Source: a bacterium SCSIO 12696 | GTDB lineage: Bacteria > Pseudomonadota > Gammaproteobacteria > Pseudomonadales > Porticoccaceae | Length of the DNA stretch: 64,000 nt | Assembly: GCA_024397955.1 (NCBI GenBank) | Contig: CP073744.1 | Location: forward strand, 558,001-622,000 | Direction of reading: 5' to 3' | Part shown: positions 9,322 through 17,305 of the stretch, piece by piece | Layout of the letters: the number at the start of each line of letters is the position of its first letter | Position numbering within the stretch: position 1 is the first letter of the stretch | Notes under the pieces: generated by a model | What the model was told of the DNA's origin: nothing | What the model saw: only the letters and a program-made list of their open reading frames with translations | Databases searched by the model: none | Translations under genes and position numbers: made by a program

Positions 9322-10341
9322 TCATTCGGCATTTTGAGCGGCACCCATGGCCTGCTCGATTTGCTTGGGCAGGCCCGCAGTTGCTTCTTCCAGTGCCACT
9401 TCCAGCGCCCGGCGAAACCCTTGCCTGCATGCAGAGCCGTGGCTTTTTACCACTACCCCCCGCAACCCCAACAGGCTGGCACCATTGTATTCCGCCGGAT
9501 CAATGCTGGATCGAAAGTGTAGCAATATCGGTTTCGCCAGTGCACCCACCAATCGGGTATACCAGGTACGCATAAAAGAATCCTTTAGGCGCTCGGCAAT
9601 CATTCTTGCCACACCCTCTCCAGCCTTGAGAGCAACATTGCCGTTAAAGCCATCGCAGACCACTATGTCCGTGGTGCCGCGATAGACATCGTCGCCTTCA
9701 ACAAAGCCCTGATAGTTGAGGCTATCGTCAGCGGCTATTAGCTCTGCAGCGTCGCGAACGCACTGGGCGCCCTTCTGATCTTCCGAGCCGACATTAAGAA
9801 GCCCCACAGTTGGATTGCCAACTCCCCCTATGGTGCGCACCAGGCAGCTGGCCATGGAAGCAAACTGATGTAACTGTTCGGGGCTGCAATCCAGGTTAGC
9901 ACCCGCATCCAGTAAATAGCTGTTGCGCAGTTGTGCCGGCAAAGTCGCACAAATGGCAGGCCGTTCAACACCGGGGAAAAGGCGCAGTTGTATCAAGCCC
10001 ATGGCCATTAAGGCGCCGGTATTGCCAGCGCTGACACTGGCGGAAGCCTCCCCCTGGGAGACTGCATGGATGGCCTGCCACATGGAGGAGTCGCGTTTTT
10101 GGCGCAATGCCTGGGAGGGTTTTTCGTCGTTGTCCACCACTTGTTCGCAGTGAACCACCGTCAGCCTTTCAACAGGTGCCAGCAGAGAATCCAGAAGATA
10201 GGAGATTTGTTGTTGGTCGCCAAACAAGCTGGCGGACACAGCGGGATGGGCCTTGAGAAAATCGACAGCGGCCGGAACCGTGATGCGGGGACCGAAGTCC
10301 CCGCCCATGGCGTCAATGGCGAGACAGATTGAGTCCGTCAA
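9322..10341 (-). CDS. plsX: Phosphate acyltransferase PlsX
   Basis: PlsX makes acyl-phosphate from acyl-ACP, the donor used by PlsY in phosphatidic acid synthesis; it is a peripheral membrane enzyme. The 339-residue protein has the family N-terminus (AIDAMGGDFGP), the SAGNTGALM segment and DGFNGNVALK. The frame has no ATG at the N-terminus; it starts with TTG at 10341 preceded by an AGG about eight bases away. It follows rpmF by 45 bases and precedes fabD, the usual rpmF-plsX-fab arrangement that links phospholipid synthesis with ribosome production. Confidence 0.96.
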   Translation of the reverse strand: MTDSICLAIDAMGGDFGPRITVPAAVDFLKAHPAVSASLFGDQQQISYLLDSLLAPVERLTVVHCEQVVDNDEKPSQALRQKRDSSMWQAIHAVSQGEASASVSAGNTGALMAMGLIQLRLFPGVERPAICATLPAQLRNSYLLDAGANLDCSPEQLHQFASMASCLVRTIGGVGNPTVGLLNVGSEDQKGAQCVRDAAELIAADDSLNYQGFVEGDDVYRGTTDIVVCDGFNGNVALKAGEGVARMIAERLKDSFMRTWYTRLVGALAKPILLHFRSSIDPAEYNGASLLGLRGVVVKSHGSACRQGFRRALEVALEEATAGLPKQIEQAMGAAQNAE

Positions 10342-10386
10342 GGTGAGCCTGTTGACCGCGAATGGGTCAAGAGGTTACTGGCTCAA

Positions 10387-10569
10387 TCAGTCGTCGCGAC
10401 CGGTTTCTACCACTTTCTCGCCGCGGTAGAAACCATCGGCAGAAACGTGGTGACGGCGGTGTTTTTCGCCACTTACCGGATCAACGGACAGCTGTGCTGT
10501 ACCCAGTGAATCGTGAGAGCGACGCATACCACGCTTGGAGCGGGTTTTACGGTTTTGTTGTACAGCCAT
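10387..10569 (-). CDS. rpmF: 50S ribosomal protein L32
   Basis: L32 is a small basic protein of the large ribosomal subunit. The 60-residue product starts [20 protein letters not shown] and has the family's [10 protein letters not shown] segment. The ATG at 10569 has an AGGAGA site seven bases upstream; an upstream in-frame extension of 14 codons is not part of the protein. It lies between yceD and plsX, its conserved place. No zinc-binding cysteines are seen in the C-terminal half, so this is a zinc-independent form. Confidence 0.96.
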   Translation of the reverse strand: MAVQQNRKTRSKRGMRRSHDSLGTAQLSVDPVSGEKHRRHHVSADGFYRGEKVVETGRDD

Positions 10570-10633
10570 GATGTTCTCCTGATGACTATTCCAAGTTTGT
10601 TCAATTCTCAATCAGGCCAAGGCCAGATTGCAT

Positions 10634-11161
10634 TTATTGCTTACGCTTTAACTGTTCCAGAATCTGAAACGGATTGGGCTTCTCTTCTTGCTCTACCTCT
10701 CCGGTAGAAAAAGAGCCCTCCCCAGGGCATTGCTCCAGTGGGTGGTAGCTCACATAGGGCAATACCAACAGCAATTCGTCTTCAACCATGCCACTTAAAG
10801 AAGCCGCTTCGTCAGCGACTATCCAGGGCTCCAGATCCTTATTCAGGTGGGGGGCGTCTTCTTCGCTCCACACCAATCCCAAATTAACCTGTGCCTGCAG
10901 GGGTTGTTCCATATCTTGCAGGCATCGCTGGCAAGTCACCGTAGCTACGGTGCTCACCTGTCCGGTAACAACCCGCTGGTGCTGCTCATCCATGGCGAAA
11001 TCCAGCTCTACACTCACCGGCTCCGGGAGCGCAGTTACGGCAGCCGCCAAACGAGGCAATTGCGAACCAGCAAAAACACCCGCCAGCCTCACTCCCTGAC
11101 CGGTCAATTTTCGTGCATCGACCGTACTGGGAAGTGCTCTGTGCGGGGGGGTGTCTGACAT
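10634..11161 (-). CDS. yceD: YceD family 23S rRNA accumulation protein (DUF177)
   Basis: YceD homologues are needed for normal 23S rRNA accumulation, and their genes are linked to rpmF across bacteria. The 175-residue protein carries the hallmark CQRCL pair (near residue 79) and an acidic C-terminal half containing ELLLVLPYVSYHP and a further cysteine. It ends with PNPFQILEQLKRKQ, like homologues (NPFAVLAGLK-type ends). It is the first gene of the rpmF-plsX-fab operon and diverges from maf over about 110 bases. No strong Shine-Dalgarno sequence is visible before the ATG at 11161. Confidence 0.93.
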   Translation of the reverse strand: MSDTPPHRALPSTVDARKLTGQGVRLAGVFAGSQLPRLAAAVTALPEPVSVELDFAMDEQHQRVVTGQVSTVATVTCQRCLQDMEQPLQAQVNLGLVWSEEDAPHLNKDLEPWIVADEAASLSGMVEDELLLVLPYVSYHPLEQCPGEGSFSTGEVEQEEKPNPFQILEQLKRKQ

Positions 11162-11274
11162 AGGCGCGCAATAATAGTGACCTGAATGGCATAAGTCAAA
11201 GAGATTTCAGCGTTTTTTCGGCTTATTCAGGGTTACAATTCCCACCTTTAAATAGCTTGGGGCAAACGCCGCTG

Positions 11275-11853
11275 ATGACCGACCTTATTCTCGCTTCTTC
11301 CTCCCCTTATCGGCGCAATTTGCTGACTCGCTTGGGATTGCCATTTGAGCATTGCTCGCCGGATATCGACGAATCCCCTCTTGCTGATGAAGCCCCGAAA
11401 ACGCTGGCAGCACGACTGTCCCAGCAAAAAGCCCAAGCCGTTGCCGAGACTTACTCAAATAGCGTCATTATTGGTTCGGATCAGGTGGCCGAGTGCAGCG
11501 GAGAGTTCCTAAGCAAACCACAACAATTTGAGGCTGCCTGCGAGCAGCTGCGCCGACAGTCTAGCCAGAGAGTTACCTTTTATACCGGCCTCTGTGTATT
11601 GGATACCCGGAACAATCACTCTCAAGTGGATGTGGTGATTACTCAAGTGCAGTTTCGCCAGCTAAGCGATAACGACATCGTTTGTTACTTAAACAAGGAA
11701 AAACCCTTTAACTGCGCGGGAAGCTTTAAAGTGGAGCAGCTGGGTATTGCTCTGTTTGAGTCTGTGGGAAGCCAGGACCCAACCGCCTTGGAAGGTTTGC
11801 CACTTATTCGCCTGTGCCAAATGCTGCGCCAGGCCGGCTTTCAGCTACCCTAG
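11275..11853 (+). CDS. Maf-like nucleotide pyrophosphatase (YceF type)
   Basis: Maf proteins hydrolyse non-canonical nucleoside triphosphates; the YceF subgroup prefers 7-methyl-GTP. The 192-residue protein begins MTDLILASSSPYRRNLL, the conserved Maf loop, and has GSDQVAEC and KPFNCAGSFKVE typical of YceF-like members. I choose the ATG at 11275; the frame is open upstream to a TTG at 11257. It diverges from yceD, as yceF does in E. coli. Its TAG stop overlaps the stop of the converging phosphatase gene in one CTAG. The 7-methyl-GTP specificity is inferred from similarity and context. Confidence 0.92.
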   Translation: MTDLILASSSPYRRNLLTRLGLPFEHCSPDIDESPLADEAPKTLAARLSQQKAQAVAETYSNSVIIGSDQVAECSGEFLSKPQQFEAACEQLRRQSSQRVTFYTGLCVLDTRNNHSQVDVVITQVQFRQLSDNDIVCYLNKEKPFNCAGSFKVEQLGIALFESVGSQDPTALEGLPLIRLCQMLRQAGFQLP

Positions 11854-12509
11854 GGTTTCAAATTGCGGATAGCGTCTGCTACCTGAGAAAAGCAATCCAC
11901 CACTGCAAATGGCTGGTGTTTTTGCAATCGGGTCGAATCGTGAGCGCCATAGCTGACACCCAGCCCAGGCACACCGGCACGGCAAGCCATTTCCAGGTCG
12001 TATTCGGTATCCCCCACCATAACTGCCTGTTCGGGCTGGACAGCAAATTCCGTCAACAGCTCTTCAATCATTTGCGGGTGCGGCTTGGAACGAGTTTCAT
12101 CCGCGCAGCGGCTGCCGTGAAAAAAATCGCCCAGGCCCTTTTCCGCCAACACCCGATTCAAGCCCCGGCGACTCTTACCGGTAGCGACCGCCAGCTGATG
12201 GCCGGCATCCCGCAACTCCTGCAGGGACTCCATCACATAAGGGTAAAACGGCGATGGCACTTTGTCGTTCGCCATAAAATGCTGGGAGTAAGCGGTTTTC
12301 AGTTGCTCAATTTTTTGTTGGTCGTCGATGATTGCCGGGTAAAGAACGGCAATGGCTTCCCGCAATCCGAGGCCAACAATATTCTTTACCTCGTCAGTGC
12401 TCGGCGGCGTTAAATTGCCATCCTCTGCGGCCCGCTGCATGCAAAAGGCAATGCGGTGGAGGGAATCACTGAGGGTACCATCCCAGTCAAAAATCAGCAG
12501 TTTGGCCAT
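11850..12509 (-). CDS. HAD-family phosphatase (phosphoglycolate phosphatase-like)
   Basis: This is a haloacid dehalogenase hydrolase of subfamily IA. The nucleophile motif LLIFDWDGTLSDS has Asp8 and Asp10. Motif II is VATGKS, the motif III lysine is in SKPHP, and motif IV is MVGDTEYDLEMA. Such proteins dephosphorylate small phosphate esters; the substrate cannot be read from sequence. It follows rluC by 38 bases, an association also seen in pseudomonads. I start it at the ATG at 12509; the codon before is TTG. It converges with maf, and the two stops share bases. Confidence 0.9.
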   Translation of the reverse strand: MAKLLIFDWDGTLSDSLHRIAFCMQRAAEDGNLTPPSTDEVKNIVGLGLREAIAVLYPAIIDDQQKIEQLKTAYSQHFMANDKVPSPFYPYVMESLQELRDAGHQLAVATGKSRRGLNRVLAEKGLGDFFHGSRCADETRSKPHPQMIEELLTEFAVQPEQAVMVGDTEYDLEMACRAGVPGLGVSYGAHDSTRLQKHQPFAVVDCFSQVADAIRNLKP

Positions 12510-12550
12510 CAATAAATTTCCAATAAAAATTATTAAATCAAATTATTAGA

Positions 12551-13561
12551 TTATTTTTTTGAAGTTGATTCTAAATTAGCCAGAGGCTTTGCCAGCTCAT
12601 CAGGCAAGGGCGCCTCCACGCGACAGCGCTCTCCGCCTTGGGATAGCTGGAATTCAAGGTGGCTGGCGTGCAGGAACATCCTCTCAAGGCCAACGGATTT
12701 CACGTACTCATTAAAGTCTTCATCGCCGTACTTGTTGTCACCCGCTAAAGGGTGATTGGCAAACTGACTGTGAACCCGAATTTGGTGGGTACGACCAGTT
12801 TCCAGGCGTGCCTCAACCAAGGTCGCTCGCGAGTAACGGCGAGATACTGTGAAGTGGGTGATCGATGGCTTGCCATCTGGGGATACCCGCACCACCCGCT
12901 CGCCGGACTTTACTTCGTTTTTGCGCAGCGGCACATCAATTCGACGTCGATCCGATGGCCAGCGCCCTTTGACCAGCGCGGTATAAACCTTGGTCACTTG
13001 ATTGTGGCGCATTTGATCCTGAAGCCAGCGCAAGGCACTGCGCTTTTTGGCCAGCAAAATACAGCCGGATGTATCCCGATCCAGACGGTGCACCAATTCA
13101 AGAAAGGGCTGCTCGGGACGCATTGCTCGCAACGACTCAATCAAGCCCAGGTTAATGCCACTACCCCCATGCACTGCCAAGCCTGCGGGCTTATTGATCA
13201 CCAGAATACGCTCATCTTCATAGAGAATGCTGTCTGCCAAGAGCTTTTGCAGGCCAACCCCCGGCCCTGCCAGCGCTGGTCGCTCAGACACTCTGACCGG
13301 GGGAATGCGTACCTGGTCGCCTTCATTGAGTCGGGTTTCAGGTTTTACCCTGCCTTTGTTAACCCGCACCTCCCCTTTCCGCAACAGGCGATATATCCGC
13401 GACTTGGGAACACCCTTGAGGCGAGACATCAAAAAGTTGTCTACTCGTTGGCCGTGCTGATCCTCACTGACCGTGACAAAGCGTACGCTGCTATTGGTGG
13501 AGGTGTTGTTGGAGGATTGACTGGACACGGCATTCAGTGTGGGTTGCTTAAGCGGCCGCAT
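12551..13561 (-). CDS. rluC: 23S rRNA pseudouridine synthase C
   Basis: RluC makes pseudouridines at positions 955, 2504 and 2580 of 23S rRNA (E. coli numbering). The 336-residue protein has an S4 RNA-binding domain (about 36-95, VDNFLMSRLKGVPKSRIYRLL) and the RluA-family catalytic domain with HRLDRDTSG, whose catalytic Asp is residue 161. RTHQIRVH and the NHPLAGDNKYG motif support the family. The first 25 residues are a Ser/Asn/Thr-rich tail not found in every homologue, so a later start is possible. It is divergent from rne, as in E. coli. Confidence 0.94.
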   Translation of the reverse strand: MRPLKQPTLNAVSSQSSNNTSTNSSVRFVTVSEDQHGQRVDNFLMSRLKGVPKSRIYRLLRKGEVRVNKGRVKPETRLNEGDQVRIPPVRVSERPALAGPGVGLQKLLADSILYEDERILVINKPAGLAVHGGSGINLGLIESLRAMRPEQPFLELVHRLDRDTSGCILLAKKRSALRWLQDQMRHNQVTKVYTALVKGRWPSDRRRIDVPLRKNEVKSGERVVRVSPDGKPSITHFTVSRRYSRATLVEARLETGRTHQIRVHSQFANHPLAGDNKYGDEDFNEYVKSVGLERMFLHASHLEFQLSQGGERCRVEAPLPDELAKPLANLESTSKK

Positions 13562-13615
13562 TCTAGCAGGTAATCACGCAACTATCCGTGGTTTGGTGAC
13601 TCTTTCTTCTTTATA

Positions 13616-13644
13616 TTGAAGGAGTTAGCAATTGCTGATATAGT
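13616..13644 (+). promoter_or_regulatory. Candidate sigma-70 promoter of rne
   Basis: TTGAAG (13616-13621) and TATAGT (13639-13644) are separated by 17 bases, and the -10 is preceded by TGA, giving an extended -10 (TGnTATAGT). This would start transcription near 13651 and give a leader of about 520 nucleotides. The call rests on consensus matching only. Confidence 0.45.
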
Positions 13645-13740
13645 CCCCAGCCGCATTGGCTACCATTTGAGACCAGTGCAAGTAAATGACGGCATCGCCT
13701 CAACGCAAATAAGCGACGGCCCTGCCCTCAACCGGATTTT

Positions 13741-13797
13741 AACCCCCTGCTGCCAATAATGGCCCAGGGGTTGAAGAAAACCGCACATCGGGTGCGG
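13741..13797 (+). promoter_or_regulatory. Tandem stem-loops in the rne leader
   Basis: Hairpin one pairs AACCCC (13741-13746) with GGGGTT (13767-13772), with an inner GCC/GGC stem (13752-13754 with 13761-13763) closed by an AATAAT loop. Hairpin two pairs CCGCAC (13781-13786) with GTGCGG (13792-13797) around a five-base loop. Leader stem-loops bound by RNase E give feedback control of rne in E. coli and relatives; the same role here is inferred. Confidence 0.5.
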
Positions 13798-14055
13798 AGC
13801 ATACACAGAGAGCAAACAGATTTTTTTGTCATTGGCTATAACGCCCTGACACAACCGATGGCGAGTGCGCCAGGTACTGCAAATATCCCACGATTAAGGT
13901 GAAAATCAGTAACAACCGCTGCAAATGGCAGCAAAGCGCGCGACCAATATAAATGAAGACATCGGCTAAGCAACAGAGAATACAAGCGACTCATCAACAC
14001 AGATACAGATGACTACAGCACCTAGAAGCACATACAGCCTGCATTAAAATGCACG

Positions 14056-14086
14056 CCAACACTGCCGTTAATTGCGACAGTGTTGG
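14056..14086 (+). promoter_or_regulatory. Strong stem-loop upstream of the rne start
   Basis: CCAACACTG (14056-14064) and CAGTGTTGG (14078-14086) form a perfect nine-pair stem around 13 bases. The loop can form two or three more pairs. It ends 84 bases before the rne ATG and has no T-run, so it is not a terminator. A role in RNase E autoregulation is plausible. Confidence 0.5.
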
Positions 14087-14170
14087 GATATTGCTTCCTC
14101 TGCCCTGCCACCCGTTTGCCCTGCCCGTAAGCCCCGCCTGCTGTGCGTTAACACGTACACAGGAAACACA

Positions 14171-17002
14171 ATGAAACGCATGCTAATCAATGCAACTCAC
14201 CCGGAGGAGTTGCGCGTGGCCATGGTTGATGGCCAGAAGTTATACGATCTCGATATCGAAAATCGCACTCGCGAACAGAAAAAAGCCAACATTTATAAAG
14301 GTAAAATCACTCGGGTTGAACCCAGCCTGGAAGCCGCCTTTGTGGATTACGGTTCCGAGCGTCACGGCTTTTTGCCGCTGAAGGAAATTGCCAAAGAGTA
14401 CTTCAGTAAGCAACCCAACGAGATTCAGGGCCGCATCCGTATCCAGGACGTGGTTAAGGAAGGCGTTGAAGTTATCGTTCAGGTGGAAAAAGAGGAGCGC
14501 GGCAACAAAGGAGCAGCACTGACCACCTTTATCAGCTTGGCGGGTCGCTACCTGGTGTTAATGCCCAACAACCCTCGCGCTGGCGGTATCTCACGCCGCA
14601 TTGAAGGGGAAGAGCGCTCCGAATTGCGCGAGGCCATGCGCGATTTGAATATTCCCAAAGGCATGGGTGCTATCGTGCGCACCGCCGGCATTGGCCGCTC
14701 CGCCCAGGAACTGCAATGGGACTTGGATTACCTGGCTCAGCTGTGGACCACCATCAAGGAAGAGGCAGATAATTCCAGCGCGCCGCACTTTCTGTTCCAG
14801 GAAAGCAACATCATTATCCGCGCCATTCGCGATTACCTGCGCCCGGACATTGGCGAAGTCATCATCGACAACAAAGGTGCTTGCGACCTGGCCCGTGCTT
14901 TTATTCAGCAGGTGATGCCCAATTTCCACAGCAAGATTCGCGACTACGAAGACAGTATACCGCTGTTTACCCGCTACCAGGTGGAAAATCAGATTGAGAC
15001 CGCTTTCCAGCGGGAAGTGAAGCTACCCTCTGGCGGCTCTATCGTGATTGACCCCACCGAGGCGATGATCTCCATCGATATCAACTCCGCTCGCGCCACC
15101 AAAGGCAGTGATATCGAAGAAACTGCGTTCCAAACCAACCTGGAAGCGGCGGATGAGATTGCCCGCCAGTTGCGCCTCAGAGACGTGGGCGGTTTGATCG
15201 TCATCGACTTTATCGACATGAACTCCAGCCGCCACCAGCGCGAAGTGGAAAACCGCATGCGCAATGCTCTGGATCTGGACCGGGCACGGGTGCAAGTAGG
15301 CAAAATTTCGCGCTTCGGCTTGCTGGAAATGTCTCGCCAGCGGCTGCGCCCTTCGCTGGAGGAAACCACCTCCAAAGTATGCCCCCGCTGTAGTGGTCAG
15401 GGCACCATTCGCGGCACCCGCTCATTGGCGCTATCAATTTTGCGTTTGGTGGAAGAAGAAGCCCAAAAAGAATACAGCGTAGAGATTCGCGCCATTACGC
15501 CAGTAGAAATCGCTACCTTCCTGCTCAATGAAAAACGCGGTGAAATCAGCGAAATAGAAACTCGCAACAATATCCGTGTAGTGGTGATTCCCAACAATCA
15601 CATGGATACGCCACACTTCGAAGTGCAGCGCTTGCGTGAGCAAGACGGTGTCAGCAAAGAATACAGCTATGTATTGGCCGACAGCATCACTCCAGAGAGT
15701 ATTACCAGCGACACGCTGGCAGCTCCAGCGGCTCCGGCTGAACTGCCAAAGCCCGCTGTTCAAGGTATGGTGCGTACCGCCCCTGCCCCCGTCCAGGAAA
15801 ACAAGCCAGCCAAAGCACCTAAGAAAGCTGAAAAGCCAGGATTGTTAAAGCGTATTCTCAATGCCCTGTTTGGCGACAAAGAGGAAGAGAAAAAAGGCCG
15901 CAACAATAAAGGTAAGGGGCGCTCGCAACAGGCCCGAAACCGCCACAATCAAAACCGTCGCGGCGGCCAAAACCGCAATCGCCGAGGTGGTCAGCAGAAT
16001 CGCAACCGCCAGCAGCAGGCGCAAGGCAAAGACAATCGCAATAAGCAAGGTCGTGAACAAAACCGCAACCAGAATCGGGATAACCGCCGCAAGAACGAGC
16101 AGCGCAGCACCCAGGCTCAAGGGCGCGACAATCGCAACCAAAAGCAGAATGCAGCGCAAGAGCAACAGCAGCAGGCTCCACAACAAAAAGCCAATGAGCA
16201 GGGCGGCAACAAGCAGCAACGTCCACCCCGCCGCAGCAGTGGTGAGCGCCGCCCACCGCGCCGCAAGCGTGAACGCCGTCCGGTAGCGCCGGAACTGCTT
16301 GAAATGACCGCAGTAAACCCCGCAGTAGCTGAAACAGACAAGGTAGAGGCACCAGTAGAAGCGGCACCAGCTGCTGAAACTCAAGCTCCCAAAGCCGAAG
16401 TACAGCAACCTGTTGTTGAGACTGCCACTGACACCGAGCAAAACGCTGTTAATACCCAGCAAACTGCGGTTGAAGAGCCTCAATCGACAGTTGAGGTAAA
16501 CGACACTGCCGATGAAGCATCCAGCGTACAAGTGGATGCTGACAAAGCTGAAGCGGCTGTGAGTGAACAAGAAGCCAGCGTTGATTCGGAAGCTGAGGTA
16601 AGTGAAGAAACCCAGCAACAACAGACTGAAGAAAATAGCGCCCCTGCCCCTGCCCCCGCTGAAGCGACAGAGCCAAACGTTGAAGCGGAGCAGGCAGCTG
16701 AAGCTCAAACAGAAGCCGCCACTGAGGTTGAGCAAGAAACAACGGCGACTGAAGAGACAGAAACCACTCAGGCGACCGAAGAACCTAGCCAGGAAGATAG
16801 TGAGCCGGCTCGACCCAGTAACGATCCGCGCAAAAACCCGCGCAAGGTTGCCAAAGTGGAAGTGACTTCAGTAGAAGTTAAAGCCGCTGCATCCGAAGCT
16901 CTGGATACCAGCAAACCCGCCCCGGTCACCGCCGTTGCCAGCGACTTCACTCGCCCGGCCAACGACCCTCGGGCTAAACGCCAAGACAGCGCGGCGAACT
17001 AA
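14171..17002 (+). CDS. rne: Ribonuclease E
   Basis: RNase E is the main endonuclease of mRNA decay and of rRNA and tRNA processing, and the scaffold of the degradosome at the inner membrane. The 943-residue protein starts [17 protein letters not shown] with AGGAAA ten bases upstream. The catalytic half keeps E. coli numbering: S1 domain (about 39-119), metal-binding Asp303 and Asp346, and zinc-link CPRC with Cys404 and Cys407. Residues 555-569 ([15 protein letters not shown]) form an amphipathic membrane-targeting helix. An Arg/Asn/Gln-rich RNA-binding region (about 575-705) and an acidic Ala/Glu-rich tail follow, with two NDPR motifs near the C-terminus. The leader suggests autoregulation. 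Confidence 0.98.
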   Translation: MKRMLINATHPEELRVAMVDGQKLYDLDIENRTREQKKANIYKGKITRVEPSLEAAFVDYGSERHGFLPLKEIAKEYFSKQPNEIQGRIRIQDVVKEGVEVIVQVEKEERGNKGAALTTFISLAGRYLVLMPNNPRAGGISRRIEGEERSELREAMRDLNIPKGMGAIVRTAGIGRSAQELQWDLDYLAQLWTTIKEEADNSSAPHFLFQESNIIIRAIRDYLRPDIGEVIIDNKGACDLARAFIQQVMPNFHSKIRDYEDSIPLFTRYQVENQIETAFQREVKLPSGGSIVIDPTEAMISIDINSARATKGSDIEETAFQTNLEAADEIARQLRLRDVGGLIVIDFIDMNSSRHQREVENRMRNALDLDRARVQVGKISRFGLLEMSRQRLRPSLEETTSKVCPRCSGQGTIRGTRSLALSILRLVEEEAQKEYSVEIRAITPVEIATFLLNEKRGEISEIETRNNIRVVVIPNNHMDTPHFEVQRLREQDGVSKEYSYVLADSITPESITSDTLAAPAAPAELPKPAVQGMVRTAPAPVQENKPAKAPKKAEKPGLLKRILNALFGDKEEEKKGRNNKGKGRSQQARNRHNQNRRGGQNRNRRGGQQNRNRQQQAQGKDNRNKQGREQNRNQNRDNRRKNEQRSTQAQGRDNRNQKQNAAQEQQQQAPQQKANEQGGNKQQRPPRRSSGERRPPRRKRERRPVAPELLEMTAVNPAVAETDKVEAPVEAAPAAETQAPKAEVQQPVVETATDTEQNAVNTQQTAVEEPQSTVEVNDTADEASSVQVDADKAEAAVSEQEASVDSEAEVSEETQQQQTEENSAPAPAPAEATEPNVEAEQAAEAQTEAATEVEQETTATEETETTQATEEPSQEDSEPARPSNDPRKNPRKVAKVEVTSVEVKAAASEALDTSKPAPVTAVASDFTRPANDPRAKRQDSAAN

Positions 17003-17004
17003 TA

Positions 17005-17050
17005 AAAAGGCACAAGCGTATGCGCAATTGACGCTTGTGCCTTTTGTTTT
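17005..17050 (+). terminator. Rho-independent terminator of rne
   Basis: A perfect 15-pair stem (17005-17019 with 17031-17045, core AGGCACAAGCGT) around an 11-base loop is followed by TTTTGTTTT. It starts three bases after the rne stop and lies 25 bases before the tRNA. Confidence 0.93.
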
Positions 17051-17074
17051 ACCCGCTATAATTGCGCACCTTAC

Positions 17075-17165
17075 GGAGGGATGGCTGAGTGGTTGAAAGC
17101 ACCGGTCTTGAAAACCGGCATAGGTTAATAGCCTATCTAGGGTTCAAATCCCTATCCCTCCGCCA
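17075..17165 (+). tRNA. tRNA-Ser(UGA)
   Basis: The 91-base gene folds as a class II tRNA. Acceptor arms GGAGGGA (17075-17081) and TCCCTCC (17155-17161) are followed by discriminator G and an encoded CCA. The anticodon stem CCGGT/ACCGG holds the loop CTTGAAA with anticodon TGA (17109-17111). A long variable arm (CATAGGTTAATAGCCTAT) and a GGTTCAAATCC T-loop confirm tRNA-Ser. It reads UCA and, with wobble, other UCN codons. Confidence 0.98.
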
Positions 17166-17208
17166 TACAAAAAAGGCCACCTGATTAGGTGGCCTTTTTT
17201 GTATGGCG
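17161..17208 (+). terminator. Terminator overlapping the tRNA-Ser 3' end
   Basis: A perfect 22-pair inverted repeat (17161-17182 with 17187-17208) has a GATT loop. Its core AAAAAAGGCCACCT/AGGTGGCCTTTTTT is a bidirectional terminator, and its outer five pairs include the last acceptor base, the discriminator and the CCA tail of the tRNA. Confidence 0.9.
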
Positions 17209-17305
17209 GAGACAATAGTATGTAGTTTAAATCATCACTCATGCATTGGCAGGATAAAGAAATTTATGGCACTACATATAGCTAAATCTTATTTCTACCC
17301 AGCGC

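Larger units (their letters stand above)
13562..14170. other. Divergent rluC/rne intergenic region and long rne leader
   Basis: These 609 bases hold the promoters of rluC and rne and a leader of about 520 bases before rne. I see a candidate rne promoter (13616-13644), two hairpins in tandem (13741-13797), a small GCTGC/GCAGC hairpin (13918-13932) and a long hairpin (14056-14086). A 64-codon minus-strand ORF at 13660-13854 overlaps the hairpins and has no homologue I recognise. In E. coli the rne leader senses RNase E levels. Confidence 0.6.

Noticed and set aside
13660..13854. A 64-codon minus-strand ORF in the rne leader region
   Set aside because: It overlaps the leader hairpins, has no good ribosome site or known similarity, and lies in a region better explained as an untranslated leader.
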